Of a stretch of DNA of 64,000 bases, positions 42,864-55,618 are shown one piece after another. The notes under the pieces are model-generated. The model had not been told where the DNA came from. It worked only from the letters and a program-made list of their open reading frames with translations, and made no database searches. Location: NCBI RefSeq assembly GCF_039555335.1, contig NC_092631.1, forward strand, positions 3,038,001-3,102,000, given 5' to 3'. Source of the stretch: Amphiura filiformis (Eukaryota > Echinodermata > Ophiuroidea > Amphilepidida > Amphiuridae). Every line of letters begins with the position of its first letter. The stretch's first letter is position 1. Both the position numbers and the translations under genes were made by a program.

Positions 42864-43520
42864 GGGATCTAGAATGGGCGTTTATGGCGTTTCGACAGTA
42901 TTTTTTGTGGGACATAAGAGCACCTCAGGCGTGTCGAATTGCATTCTGAATACTGAAGCATGTCTTTCTGATATCAAATAATTTTCATTTTTGAAATTCA
43001 CGATATAATACAAATTTTATGACAAATTATTAAAATTTGGTATTTTTCAAATTTTTGATATATAACAGTCCTCGAAATAAATTTTATAAATCTAATGATA
43101 TATTCTTAAAGTGTATGTAGCTGGGAGGAAAAGCCGATGATCAATTGAAAATTTTGACCTTTTATATTGAAGATATGGATTTATTTCCCAAAAGACTTTT
43201 TTTTTGGTGTTTTGGGAAAAAATCCATATCTTCAATCTGAAAAAGTCAAAATTTTCAATTGATCGTCGGCTTTTCATCCCACCTACATACACTTTAAGTA
43301 TAAATCATCAGATTTATAAAGTTTACTTCAAGTACTGTTAAATATCAAAAATATCAATTTTAATGATTTGCCATAAAATTTATTACATTGCTAATTTCAA
43401 AAAATCAAAATTATTTGATATCAGAAGGACATTCTTCGTATTCAGAATGCAATTCGATATGTCTGATGTGCTCTAATGTCCCACAATAAATACTGTCCAA
43501 AGCGGTTCATACCCCTTCCC
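42864..43520. mobile_element. TTAA palindromic MITE, ~660 bp
   Basis: Near-complete inverted repeat with TTAA at 42860-42863; the right flank is altered to GTAA. The ends read GGGATCTAGAATGGGCG on the left and CATACCCCTTCCC on the right. Same family as 47570-48232. Confidence 0.7.
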
Positions 43521-43524
43521 GTAA

Positions 43525-44579
43525 GGCCAGAGTAATGGAAGACATATTCGTCCACCCCCAAATTTGAGATTTCTTGATATTTATCAACACTAAGATATAT
43601 TCTTTCACTTGAAACTGTTCAAATACAACTTGCTAATATTTACTCGTATTTTTGCTTGATTTATTTCACTCTTTTCAACTCTAAAAAGTCACATGGCTCA
43701 AGGCAGCTTAGTAAATTGGCGGAAATAATGAGTCAGAAATCGCTGAATGCGAAATATTGTGATCGTGCGTGTGAATCGCATTGCGTGACGCGGTGTAACT
43801 CTGCGCGTATGTCCAACGCAGTCAAGGCGCATTCAGTGTGTTGTTAATGCCAGCAAATGTGTGTTAACAAAAACCAAAAAATGCCGGTTTAGATTTTTTA
43901 ATTATTTTGAAATTTGGCGCACTGAAAGCAGACACAGTATAGATTCATTGGTGCAAAAGATGCATATTTAGACCATGCACCAGATACAGCTTTTACAAGC
44001 GTGAAAGTCTTACTGTTTTAAAATATAAGGGCGTTTTGTGCATAATTTTGACATTTTTTACTAAAGCGTCGATTTCTCAGAGTTCACTTTTGACAATATT
44101 GCACAATTTTTGTGACAAGATAACTCGAAAAATATACAAGCAAAAGGTAAACTTTTTGCACTATCGTTTAGAGTACATCAAAGTCTAGGGAAGGTTTTCT
44201 CATTTTTTCAAAATATTTGTTTTAAACAAAAATATACACCCTTATGTGCAATTTTTAGCTTAATAGACTAACAAAATTGCTTTTTTCAAATGATTTTTTC
44301 AATATTTGAAAAAAGAGACAAATTTCAAAAAATAAAAAACCTTCCCTAAGTTCATGTCTCTTCATGAAAAGCTAACTGAATTTTTTTTTTTTTTAATGGA
44401 AAGTCGTAGGGTAAAAAAGTGAATTTTTGTGCTTTTTTCAAAAACTCAAGATTTTTGAACAAATCTGGCGTCACCATGGGATTCCTTGACTCATTTCCTT
44501 TCTAAAAATGTATACCGGTAGTTTTATATACTTTGGACATAATTCGAAAAGGTCCATGTTCTCTCCCATTACTCTGGCC
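43525..44579. mobile_element. ~1.05-kb inverted-repeat element
   Basis: The ends GGCCAGAGTAATGG and CCATTACTCTGGCC lie back-to-back with TTAA elements on both sides. The interior has no recognised protein. Part of the interior (43740-43830) is CpG-rich. Confidence 0.55.
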
Positions 44580-44583
44580 TTAA

Positions 44584-44942
44584 GGGGTTACTACACCCCT
44601 GTCCAATTTTGTGCCTATTTTTGCATTTTTCACAAAAATTATAGCACATTGGTGACAAGTAAGATATTTATATTATAGGGGCCAGGACTACAACTACTGT
44701 ACTGAAAATTCAGCATTTCAATGCAAGTAGTTATTGATTTATTGATCAAATATTGGTTTTCCCTCATTTTTTACTGTAACTCCACAACTGTTGTTGTCTG
44801 TGCTGAAATAAAAATGTCCAGTGCATGCAGTAGTTGTAGTCCTTACCCTATAATATACATATCTTACTTGTCCCCAATGCGCTATAATTTTGATTTTGAA
44901 AAAATGCAAAAATGGGCACAAATGGGCAGAAATGTTATACTA
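44584..44942. mobile_element. Diverged copy of the 103-462 TTAA MITE
   Basis: Starts TTAA then GGGGTTACTACACCCCTG and contains the same TTATAGGGGCCAGGA and CTATAATATACAT landmarks in inverted halves. The right end has decayed, so the boundary is approximate. Confidence 0.6.
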
Positions 44943-44949
44943 TAACAAC

Positions 44950-47560
44950 TCTATGAACATGATGAATATTAACTTGTCCAAGTTTGTCTTCCTTTAAGCT
45001 TCAGATCCAAACCATTGATTATCCTTCCCTAGATGAGTGGCAATCTCGAAACTCTGCTAAAAAAAGCTGAAAACAGCTAGCAAAAAGCTGAAATCAGCCA
45101 GCAAAAATCTGTATTTTGGGAAGATCCTATACTTTTGTATGAGCAAGTTAGTGTACCAGGTACAAAAAAGTTGAAATTCAAAACCAAAAAAACTGAACTC
45201 TCACACATCCTGAAAATAATAAATCACAGTTTTGAAAATAAGAGCCTGGAGGTGTTTGACAGTCTGAGTCCGTCTCCCCTTTAAACCGTTAGTCCTTAGA
45301 TGCAATTACTGTATTCAGTGTCCAGACTGTACCATCTAAGGAAGGAAGTTATGTTTAAAGGGAAAACAGAATCAGAACAATTAACTTACAGCACCTAACA
45401 GTTGATGGGCGTAGATCCGGGGGGGGGGGATAAATCCCCCAATATTTTGCCAGGGGGATGGTCCATACAATCATCCCACATGTTGATGCCCCCCCTACTG
45501 GGGCACGAATTTGTGCTTTAAATGAAAAAAAGTGCACCAACGTATTTGTACAATAAACTTATTCTGTTGTCAAAAGGTGTTGGATTCACTATACTTTTAT
45601 AGTTTTTTTTTTTTTTTCCCATCTACCCCACTGATAAAGAGTTTCTGGGCTGACAAAATAATACTCACCTATATTCAGTCAGGGAAGGGAGAAAACAAGA
45701 AAAATACAGAAAACTACAAATAGATCAGGGATGTGAGAGTTCCTCTTTTCAGCTGATTTCCTCTTTTTTTGTTGCCAAAATTTATGCGTTTTTCTTTTAT
45801 TTTCAGCCCATATTTGGCGTTTTTACCCTGATTTTACGCTCTTTTTAGTGATTGTCCTCGTTTTTGGTCTGTGGCCTCTCACACCCCTGATAGATAGCAA
45901 TCAGCATAACATTTTCCATTTTGGGTCCATTTTGATTCCAGAAGAGGAAGAATCTGGGGAAGGCTGTGACTGACACACCGCGGTAGGGTGTAGGAATATT
46001 TTCTGGAAGAATAGACACCCTTGTCCTAAATCAACAAAAACATTGAAAGACAAAAACACCTTTTAATTTAAAAGTATGTATATTCAACTGGGGCGCAGAA
46101 AGCGGGTGGACGAAGTCCATGGGCTACATCCCTGATCTTCAGAATAATACACTGCCAGTAAAATTGGTAACAAATCAATGTTCACTTGTTTTAGGTGTTA
46201 TACTGTTACATTCAACTTCGGTGTATTTTTGGTTTGAATCATATGCTGATTGCTGACCACGTGTTGGAATACTTTGTGTATGTTTTGGCCCCATGTCAAT
46301 CATGTGTTAGAAAAATAAAAAGACACTGAATAAGAATACACATTTACATAATATGTGTTTGTTTTCGTGGTGACTGGTGCATTATGTCATCAGTCATGAG
46401 TCACGTGTTAGGAAAATAAAGTGACAATTACCAAATTAAAATGTATCTATGTGTTTGTTTTCAATTCATGGTAATGGTGTAAGGACTGATCAATATTGGA
46501 CTACATTAATGGGTGAGCTTTTTTTAATGGAACGGGGTGATCGAACATGAAAAAAAATACACACGTTTGTAAAATTTATGGGGAAAACAATTTTAAGCAA
46601 AAAATGTCGATGTTTTTGAGCTAAAAACAATTTAATTAATAAGTTGCCTCCAAAAATTAATGGGTTCCTTTTGTGATGCTTTATTAAAATATTTCACATT
46701 CACCCCTTGTACTAACAATGGGTGTCAAATTTGACATTCCGGCAAATACGGTCACCCCTCTACTGCAAGGATCATGATTCACGACGACCCTGTAAATTGT
46801 GTTTCTATTTTAGCTAAATTCTCATATAGGATCTTTTACCATTTAGAAAAAGGTGCAGGGCCTATATTTATCTCAAGAGCATTTATTTCGAGAGCATAGT
46901 ATTATAGGCCTATCTCCACGATACGGGTAAGTTTCTTTTTTGTGTGTTATTTTTTATTCAGTGTTTATTTCGCTCGAAATTATCGGCTATCTACAGTAGA
47001 CAGCAAAATAATTCATACTCCACCGCAGCCGGTTTGATCTCGATTTACAAACCTTAATGGTCTAAAAATTATACATGTTGCGGGCGCAGCGAGCATGAAA
47101 ATTTGCATAAACGTTTCCGTATTGTTTTCCTTTTACTTTAAAGGCGCCCCCTTGAATGTGTACCCAAAATTGCTTGCTCCCCCCCCTCTCGGCTTGCCAA
47201 AAGGTCTCCCCCCCCCCCATTTTACCCAGGCGCCCCAGGGCTCATTGCACAGCCCCTAAGCTGATTTAAAAAGGGGGTCATCGGGTGGCAGATTTGCCTC
47301 ACTGGAAAAATGGGGGTCTATTGACAGGCACATGACACGAACCAATATTATAGGAGTGCCCCCTCCCAAGGAACAACGGTTTGAACGAGTATGAAGGGTA
47401 GACCAACAACTAAGCGTAGGCCTATTAGTAAAATTGCACCAAGCCGAAAGTGCGTTGACCTTTGCTACATTTCTGCGCATGCATAGCGTCGTAACTAAAG
47501 GTCCGGCACAGATAGGGCAAACTACATTTTAAATTGGGATATATATTAATTATTAAAAGC
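44950..47560. other. Intergenic, no gene recognised
   Basis: Short direct repeats (AAAAAGCTGAAA near 45060-45100; GTGTTAGAAAAATAAA-type segment at 46300 and 46405) and C- or G-runs (45418, 47180-47220). A short segment (ACTTATTCTGTTGTCAAAAG at 45557) has an inverted relative near 48410. Confidence 0.45.
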
Positions 47561-47569
47561 TTATATTAA

Positions 47570-48232
47570 GGGAAGGGTATGAACGTTTGGACAGTATTTA
47601 TTGTGGGACATTAGAGCACATCAGACATATCGAATTGCATTCTGAATACGAAGAATGGCCTTCTGATATCAAATAATTTTGATTTTTTGAAATTCGTAAT
47701 GTAATACACATTTTATGGCAAATTATTAAAAATTGATATTTTTGATATTTCACAGTACTCGAACTTTATAAATCTGATGATTTCTACCTAAAGTGTATGT
47801 AGGTGGGATGAAAAGCCGACGATCAATTGAAAATTTTGACCTTTCGTATTGAAGATACGGTATGGATTTTTTCCCCAAAACACCAACAAAAAAATTGGGT
47901 CTTTTAAGAAAAAAAATCCATATCTTCAATATGAACGGTCAAAATTTTCAATTGATCGTCGTCTTTTCCTCCCAGCTACATACACTTTAAGACTATATCA
48001 TTAAATTTATAAAATTTACTTCGAGAACTGTTATATCTCCAAAATGTGAAAAATATCAAATTTTAATAATTTGTCATCAAATTTGTATTATATCGTGAAT
48101 TTCATAAAATGAAAATTATTTTATATCAGAAAGACATTCTTCGTATTCGGAATTCTATTCGATAGGTCTGATGTACTCTCATGTCCCACAAAAAATGCTG
48201 TCGAAACGCTCAAAACGCTCATTCCAGTTCCC
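47570..48232. mobile_element. Complete TTAA palindromic MITE
   Basis: 663 bp, flanked by TTAA on both sides (47566-47569, 48233-48236). The two halves are inverted copies around a centre near 47890. The ends are GGGAAGGGTATGAACG and CATTCCAGTTCCC. Confidence 0.8.
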
Positions 48233-48540
48233 TTAATGAAATATTTGATATATTTAACATCAATTATGGATTAAATATTTTTTGATCCCCCCACCTTCAT
48301 GTCCTAAAAAGAAACCAAAAATATATTATACATCATTAACAGTGGCATAGATTTCTTTTTGACATTGGGGTTAAAGAAAATTTCTTGAAGTCCAGTGAAT
48401 CCAGCACCTTTTGCCGCCAAAATAAGTTTGCCATATTGAAGCTAAACTGGTGAAATATAATACAAAAGTATACCAAAGTATTTATGAACACTCCCTTAAT
48501 AATATTTGTATACAGTATTGAAATGCCCATGTTTCCATTT

Positions 48541-48810
48541 TTCACAGTTCCGAATTTTAATACTCGAAGAGTAAACTGTTTCGCTTTTCACAGTTTCAAG
48601 TTTCTTTACTCGAAGAGATACCCCTGTTTTCATTTTTCACCGTTCCGAGTTTTTAATACACCGATTAGAATAGATACACCTGTTTTCATTTTTCACCGTT
48701 CCGAGTTTTTAATACTCCGATTAGACACCCTGTTTTCATTTTTAACCTTTCCGGTTTTACAATACTATACTCCGATTAGATACCTTGTTTACAAGTTTCA
48801 CCGTTCGAGT
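48541..48810. repeat. ~60-bp tandem repeat next to the minisatellite
   Basis: Four to five diverged units with CTGTTTTCATTTTTCACCGT and TCCGAGTTTTTAATAC-like words. Directly abuts the minisatellite. Confidence 0.7.
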
Positions 48811-48814
48811 TTTT

Positions 48815-50130
48815 TTTCCCTTTCTGTGTTTAGACCCCTTTCTAAGTTTTAGACCCCTTTTCTTCTTTTACATCCCTTTCTGTTTTTAGCCCCCTTTCTG
48901 AGTTATAGACCCCTTTTCTTATTTTACATCCCTTTCTGTGTTTAGACCCCTTTCTGAGTTATAGACCCCTTTCTTATTTTACATCCTTTCTGTGTTTAGA
49001 CCCCTTTCTGAGTTATAGACCCCTTTTCTTATTTTACATCCTTTCTGTGTTTAGACCCCTTTCTGAGTTATAGACCACTTTTCTTAGTTTACATCCCTTT
49101 CTGTGTTTAGACCCCTTTCTGAGTTTTAGACCCCTTTTCTTATTTTACACCCCTTTCTGTGTTTAGACCCCTTTCTAAGTTTTAGACCCCTTTTCTTCTT
49201 TTGCATCCCTTTCTGTGTTTAGACCCCTTTCTGGGTTATAGACCCCTTTTCTTAGTTTACATCCCTTTCTGTGTTTAGACCCCTTTCTGAGTTTTAGACC
49301 CCTTTTCTTATTTTACACCCCTTTCTGTGTTTAGACCCCTTTCTAAGTTTTAGACCCCTTTTCTTCTTTTACATCCCTTTCTGTTTTTAACCCCCTTTCT
49401 GAGTTATAGACCCCTTTTCTTAGTTTACATCCCTTTCTGTGTTTAGACCCCTTTCTGAGTTATAGACCCCTTTTCTTATTTTACATCTCTTTCTGTGTTT
49501 AGACCCCTTTCTAAGTTTTAGACCACTTTTCTTCTTTTACATCCCTTTCTGTTTTAACCCCTTTCTGAGTTATAGACCCTTTTCTTAGTTTACATCCCTT
49601 TCTGTGTTTAGACCCCTTTCTGAGTTATAGACCCTTTTCTTATTTTACATCCTTTCTGTGTTTAGACCCTTTCTGAGTTATAGACCCCTTTTCTTAGTTT
49701 ACATCCCTTTCTGTGTTTAGACCCTTTTCTGAGTTTTAGACCCCTTTTCTTATTTTACACCCCTTTCTGTGTTTAGATCCCTTTCTGTTTTTAGCCCCCT
49801 CTCCGAGTTATAGACCCCTTTTCTTAGTTTACATCCCTTTCTGTGTTTAGACCCCTTTCTGTGTTTAGACCCCTTTCTGAGTTATATACCCCTTTTCTTA
49901 GTTTACATCGCTTTCTGTGTTTAGACCCCTTTTTGAATTAACACCCCTTTCTGAGTTTTAGACCCCTTTCTGATGTGTATAGACCCCTTTCTTCGTTTTA
50001 GACCACTTTTTGGATTTTACACCCCTTTCTGTGTTTAGACCCCTTTCTGAGTCTTAGACCCCTTTTTTGATTTTACACCCCTTTCTTAGTTTTAGACCCT
50101 TTTTGACCCATGTAGCCGCCCATAGATCTG
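48815..50130. repeat. Inverted relative of the 23.3-kb minisatellite
   Basis: Units TTTCTGTGTTTAGACCCC and TTTCTGAGTTTTAGACCCC are the complement of the array at 23263-25180. The same unique flank (ACCCATGTAGCCGCCCATAG then ATCTG) closes it at 50130. Both are therefore copies of one larger repeat family in opposite orientation. Confidence 0.9.
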
Positions 50131-51930
50131 AGGACAGCTTTCAAACATAAGTCTTGATAGTAATACGCTGTTTTAATTAGCCTATATCTGGTGGCAGCAG
50201 CATTTTTCTACAGTCACGTGATAATGGCACCGGCGAATAATACACGGGGAAGCCGACGGTGTCCACATTTTTTTTTTTTTTTTTTTTTTCCTTTTTCAGC
50301 TTTTTGTATTTTATCTGTACTTGGAGCTGGTGGGGGAGAGAAAGCATAAAATACATTCACGAAAAAATACAACTCGAACCAAAGATCAAGGCTCCATTTC
50401 AAATTTAACCCTAAAAAATCACTCATTTTTGAAACCGGACGTTGTTCAAATTTTCTCAGATTCCTTCATGTAGACACTTGCCAGAAGCAAATGAGCTGAA
50501 AACGGGCGAATTTTGACAATTATCTTAGAAAATAAAGCCGCAACAAGCTCAAATAAGCGGTGGACTAGTAACCGAATTTCACTGGTACATAAATCGTGGA
50601 GTGATTTGGTGGTGCGCCCTCTGAAAAGATTTGAAGAATAGAAGGCTGACGTTGCGCCAAAACATGTGGGCCTATTTAATGATATATGAACTACCACTGA
50701 TGTTCTTGTCAGCGCTACAGTGCAAAACTTCTCTTTACCTAGCTGGGGTTTTCAACCCCCCAAGCTAGGTACTGTTTTTCTATCCGATTCCTCTTTCTTT
50801 ATGTCAGGCGGATTTATCCGCCTGATATACTGTGAAGCTCCTAAATCTTCTTCTTTCTTTCTTTCTTTATGTCAGGCGGATTTATCCGCCTGATATACTG
50901 TGAAGCTCTCAAATCTTCTTTCTTCTTTAGTAGAACCAAAAATTGCTACTAGTGCCAGACGCTTGCACCAATTTTGACCAAACTTGGCCACAAGAAGCAC
51001 TGACCCAAGCTTAATATAACTTCTACACGGATAGGGGTCAAAGGTCACATAAGGGTTATTAGGGGTCATTTTGTGAAATTCTTAAAATGCTACTGCTCCT
51101 TTAAATGACATGCTATGACCACCAAACATGGTCAGCAAGAACCGCTGGCCCAAGCTTCAAATAAGTTGTACCACAGATTGGGGTCAAAGTTCATGTAAGG
51201 CTTGATAGGGGTCATTTTGTGACAATATTTGTGTGAAATGTAATGAAGCAGCTATCATTAGAGGCAGCAATTTGGCTGATAGGCAGTTAGGGGCAGTAAC
51301 AACATGGAGACATCTAGTCTAGTGTTTTGATAAACAAGAGATAACCACAGACAATGGTTCTGCTGTCTGTGCTTCAAAACGTGTAAAGTTTCGTCAGAAT
51401 TGGTCTATTGCCAGGTGGTGAATGCCGTGCATTCTCTAAATTCAATAAATTTCCATCGTCAACCGTGTGGAAAATGTCATACGGCCGGGCGGTTTCACAA
51501 GTTGCCGGCTCTATCATGCCACTCGCCGCCTGGCTATTGCAACTGCAATCGTAATCCATACATCAAAACGTGTAAATTTTCGTCTAGTAGGCTATTCCAA
51601 CTGCAATCCATACACCCTTCATGCAAGACATGACTTGAATCGTTCACACAGGGAGTGAATATTACAAACGAAGTCACCCATTCAGGTAGGCCCATTCGAA
51701 ATTCACACTCCCTGTGTGGGAGATTAAGATAATGTCTTCCGGAGAGGTTGTATGAATTTCAACTGGAACAGCCCAGTTGGAGTGTGTGAAACCGCAAGTG
51801 GGCGATTCACACGAAACAAACTGAGGTATGTTCAGATGCCAATTTTGTTACATATCTTGAGTGTAACTTGTGATGTGATGCCTGTATGTTAGATATAAAC
51901 AGCTATATAATTTTCACTGATGGCTGGCTA

Positions 51931-51933
<3 letters not shown>

Positions 51934-51965
<32 letters not shown>
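51934..51965. repeat. (GT)n microsatellite
   Basis: About 15 GT repeats, then a G-run. Confidence 0.95.
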
Positions 51966-51970
<5 letters not shown>

Positions 51971-52119
51971 GGGGGTGATATCTTGGCTAAAACTGCATCA
52001 TCACGCCTTCCCATGATGCATTTATGAAAATCAATAATTCCCACTATATAGTTTCTACAGATGATGCAATAATGGTGAATAATGGGGGGGGGTAAGTCGA
52101 ATGTTGAAATATGACCGCA

Positions 52120-52935
52120 TAAAACTGCAAAGGTCATGTGAGGTCAAAGGTCAGGTCAAATTTGAAGTTGCTCCGATCAGGCTGTAACATGGGGAAAATG
52201 ATCTCTGACACTTGGGGAGTATAAAACCACAAAGGTCATGCGAGGTCAAAGGTCAGGTCAAATTTAAAGTTGCTCCAATTGGGCTGTAAGTCGGGGGAAA
52301 TGATCCCTGACACTTGGGGAGTATGAAACCGCAAAGGTCATGTGAGGTCAAAGGTCAGGTCAAATTTGAAGTTGCTCTGATCAGGCTGTAACTTGGGGAA
52401 AATGATCCCTGACACTTGGGGAGTATAAAACCACAAAGGTCATGTGAGGTCAAAGGTCAGGTCAAATTTGAATTTGCACCAATTAGGCTGCAACTCGGGG
52501 AAAATAATCCCTGACACTTGAGAAGTATGAAACTGGAAAGGTCATCCAAGTTCAAAGGTCAGGTCAAATTTAAAGTTGCTCCGATCAGGCTGCAACTTGC
52601 GGCAAATGATCCCTAACACTTGGAGAGTGTAAAACTGAAAAGGTCATCCGAGGTCAAAGGTCAGGTCAAATTTAACGTTGCTCCCAATATGAAACCGAAA
52701 AGGTCAACCGAAGACAAAGGTCGGGTCAAATTTAACGTTGCACAGTATTGCTGCGTGATGATGTCATCACAGTCATACGCCTAACTTACCTCGTGCCCTT
52801 GCACAGTCCCTAATACCTCAGGAGTATAAAACCGCAAAGGTCATCCGAGGTCAAAGGTCAGGTCAATTTTAAAGTTGCTCCAATCGAGCTGTAACTTGCA
52901 GAAAATGATCCTTGACACTTGGAGAGTATAGCATG
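52120..52935 (+). repeat. ~103-bp tandem array with DR1 nuclear-receptor motifs, block 1
   Basis: Units of the type GTCATGTGAGGTCAAAGGTC, AGGTCAAATTTGAAGTTGCT, CCGATCAGGCTGTAACTTGG, GGAAAATGATCCCTGACACT. Exact AGGTCAAAGGTCA occurs at 52141, 52243, 52345, 52447, 52651 and 52848. Confidence 0.85.
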
Positions 52936-53839
52936 AGTTTACCCGAGGTCTAAGGTCAAAGGATACTAATCAGAATCAATCACCGCCTGACATTCGTGGC
53001 TCGTGAGCCACAGTAGCTCTAGTTCTTTCTTTCTTCTTTAGTAGAACCAAAAATTGCTACTAGTGCCAGACGCTTGGACCAATGTTGACCAAACTTGGCC
53101 ACAAGAAGCACTGACCCAAGCTTAATATAACTCCTACACAGATAGGGGTCAAAGGTCATGTAAGGGTTATTAGGGGTCATTTTGTGAAAATCTTAAAAAT
53201 GCTACTGCTCCTTTAAATGACATGCTATGACCACCAAACATGGTCAGCAAGAACCGCTGGCCCAAGCTTCAAATAAGTTGTACCACAGATTGGGGTCAAA
53301 GTTCATGTAAGGCTTAATAGGGTCATTTTGTGAACATATTTGCATGAAATGTAATGAAGCAGCTATCATTAGAGGCAGCAACCTTGTGCAGGGAAACAGC
53401 TATTTGATAACAAGAGATAAGCATATAGTTTCGTTGCATGCTTGGGCATGTCTACTGGTGTGGTTTTAAATTTCCAGGAAAATTAACAGTAAATATTGTG
53501 CTGCTATTTTGATAATAAGAGGTAAGAGTTATTAGGTTTGGAAATTATGCTATCCCATGATGCATTTATGAAAATACACACTAAAGGTTTGGAAATGATG
53601 CTATCCCATGATGCATTTATGAAAATACACATTAAAGGTATCTGATAAATGCTATATTATAGTTGCTTGTGCGGTGGGGATGGTGGTCAAATTATATTCC
53701 TTCCCATGATGCATTTATGAAAATCAATACATACACACTAAGGCTATATGGTAAATGCTATATAGCAATAATGGTGAATACCAGTACTCGGGTTTGTGGG
53801 GGGGCAAAGTTTGAAATTTGTCCGATTGGGCTAAAACTT

Positions 53840-54740
53840 ATAATATAATAATCATAAGGGGATCATGAAACATCAGCTATGGTCATCCAAGGTCAAATGT
53901 TACAGCTGCTCCGATGGGGCAGTAACTCTGGGGAAATGATCCCTGACACTAGGGGAGTATGAAACCGCAAAGGTCATGTGAGGCCAAAGGTCAGGTCAAA
54001 TTTAAAGTTGCTCCGATAGTGCTGTAACTTCGGGAAAATGATCCCTGACAATTGGGGAGTATGAAACCACAAAGGTCATGCGAGGTCAAAGGTCAGGTCA
54101 AATTTAAAGTTGCGCCGATCGGAAAAAATGATCCCTGACAATTGGGGAGTATTAAACCGCAAAGGTCGTGTGAGGTCAAAGGTCAGGTCAAATTTTAAGT
54201 TGCTTCGATTGGGCTGTAACTCGGGGTAAATGATCCCTGACACGTGAGGAGTATAAAACCGCAAAGGTCAACTGAGGTCAAAGGTCAGGTCAAATTTAAA
54301 GTTGCTCCGATTGGCCTGTAACTCAGGGAAACCAATTTCTGACACTTCATGAGTATAAAACTAAAAAGGTCATGCAAGGTCAAAGGTCAGGTCAAATTTA
54401 AAGTTGCTCCGATTGGGCTGTAACTCAGGGAAAATGATCCCCGACACTTGGGGAGTATGAAACCATGAAGGTCATCTGAGGTCAAAGGTCAGGTCAAATT
54501 AAATATTGCTCCGATCAGGCTGTAACAACTTGCGGAAATGATCCCTGACACTTGGGGAGTATAAAACCGTAAAGGTCATCCAAGGTTACAGGACAGGAAA
54601 GGTCAAATGAGGTCAAATGTTAAAATAGGCCCGATTGGGCTTAAATGTGATGCAAATTATCCTTGATTTGAGATAGCATGAGTAGTCAACTCACGTTTAC
54701 CCGAGGTCAAAGGTCAAATGAGGTCAATCAGAAGTCAACG
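53840..54740 (+). repeat. ~103-bp tandem array with DR1 nuclear-receptor motifs, block 2
   Basis: Same unit as block 1, in the older family-B element. Exact AGGTCAAAGGTCA occurs at 54083, 54173, 54275, 54377, 54479 and 54704. Confidence 0.85.
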
Positions 54741-55089
54741 CCTGACATTCGTGGCTCGTGAGCCACAGTAGCTCTAGTTCTTTCTTTCTTTCTTTCTTCT
54801 TTCTGGCAACAAACTTCAAAATGCTTCTCCTCCTACATGTTACACCCTACAATTACGTAACTTGCACATATGTATCGGCTATATCCAGTGCCCATAGGGT
54901 GCAAACAGAATTGGGGTCAAAGGTCATTAAGGGGCATTACCAGTATATAATCAAATACCTTCAAAATGCTTCTTCTGCCACATATTACATAGCACAATAA
55001 CATCACTTACACATGTGCATCGGCTTTACCCAGTGCTCATACCTTGCACACAGAATTGGGGTCAAAGGTCATTAAGGGGGTAAAATCTA

Positions 55090-55618
55090 TTTTTTTTTAT
55101 CTTTTGACATAGTATGTCAGGCAAAATGCCTTTTATTCACATTAAATACACTATAAATATTATAACAACAAAAGTTATTGCACTGCACATAATCCATATA
55201 TAATAGTAGATGTTATAAAACAAATTTACATACATGTATATAATAAGAAAATCAAACAAATAATTTAAGCAAAATGACAGAGCCAAGAACAGACACGGAA
55301 GTCATCCAAGTAACTGTTCATCTGCGATCAACTAGCTAAAGTCATCGCAGACCAAACCTCTCATACGAAGTTCCTGCCTAAAGAGGAACAGAAGACAAGG
55401 ATGATCCCCGTATCTGTATTTGCCAATGCACATTTTGCCAACACATATAACATAATTGATATATTTTGACCGATCACTGGTAATGTCATTATGATAATTA
55501 AATAAAACATTTTCAACAGAAAGCCTAAAGTTCTTACCAAGCCTTTGTGTAATAACCCTGTTAGCAAATTCCCAAATAGAAGTGGTCTTATTACAATGAA
55601 AAAAATCAATTTTGCCTT
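55090..55618 (-). pseudogene. 5'-truncated LINE with intact ORF2 C-terminus
   Basis: Minus strand. The open frame runs from the left break near 55618 to a stop at 55332-55334. It reads DFFHCNKTTSIWEFANRVIT, then QRLGKNFRLSVENVLFNYHN, NYVICVGKMCIGKYRYGDHP and LFLFRQELRMRGL. The H-C-W pattern followed by an INYV...GK.CI.K block is typical of the reverse-transcriptase protein C-terminus of L1/Tx1- or Jockey-like LINEs. A 3' UTR of about 240 bp ends in an A-rich tail (at 55090 on the plus strand as T-run). Comparison with 56745 in the other family-A copy shows the uninterrupted sequence. No disabling mutation in the remaining frame, so a fairly young insertion. Confidence 0.75.

Larger units (their letters stand above)
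50868..53022 (+). mobile_element. Second nested Helentron-like element (family B)
   Basis: A complete family-B copy of about 2.15 kb: head hairpin, the segment AGTAGAACCAAAAATTGCTA, a DR1-rich tandem array, then the tail hairpin GTGGCTCGTGAGCCAC and CTAG at 53022. It sits in the same CTTT-rich position of the older family-B copy. Confidence 0.65.
50800..54777 (+). mobile_element. First nested Helentron-like element (family B)
   Basis: Head ATGTCAGGCGGATTTATCCG (hairpin), complementary to CGCCTGACAT near the tail. The tail hairpin is GTGGCTCGTGAGCCAC, then AGTAGCTCTAG. The head is at 50800-50867; the body resumes at 53023 after the second nested element. Inserted in the CTTT-rich stretch just behind the head of family A. 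Confidence 0.6.

Noticed and set aside
54076..54264. Open frame with repeated FDLTFDL peptide
   Set aside because: Translation of the tandem AGGTCA array; no codon constraint visible.
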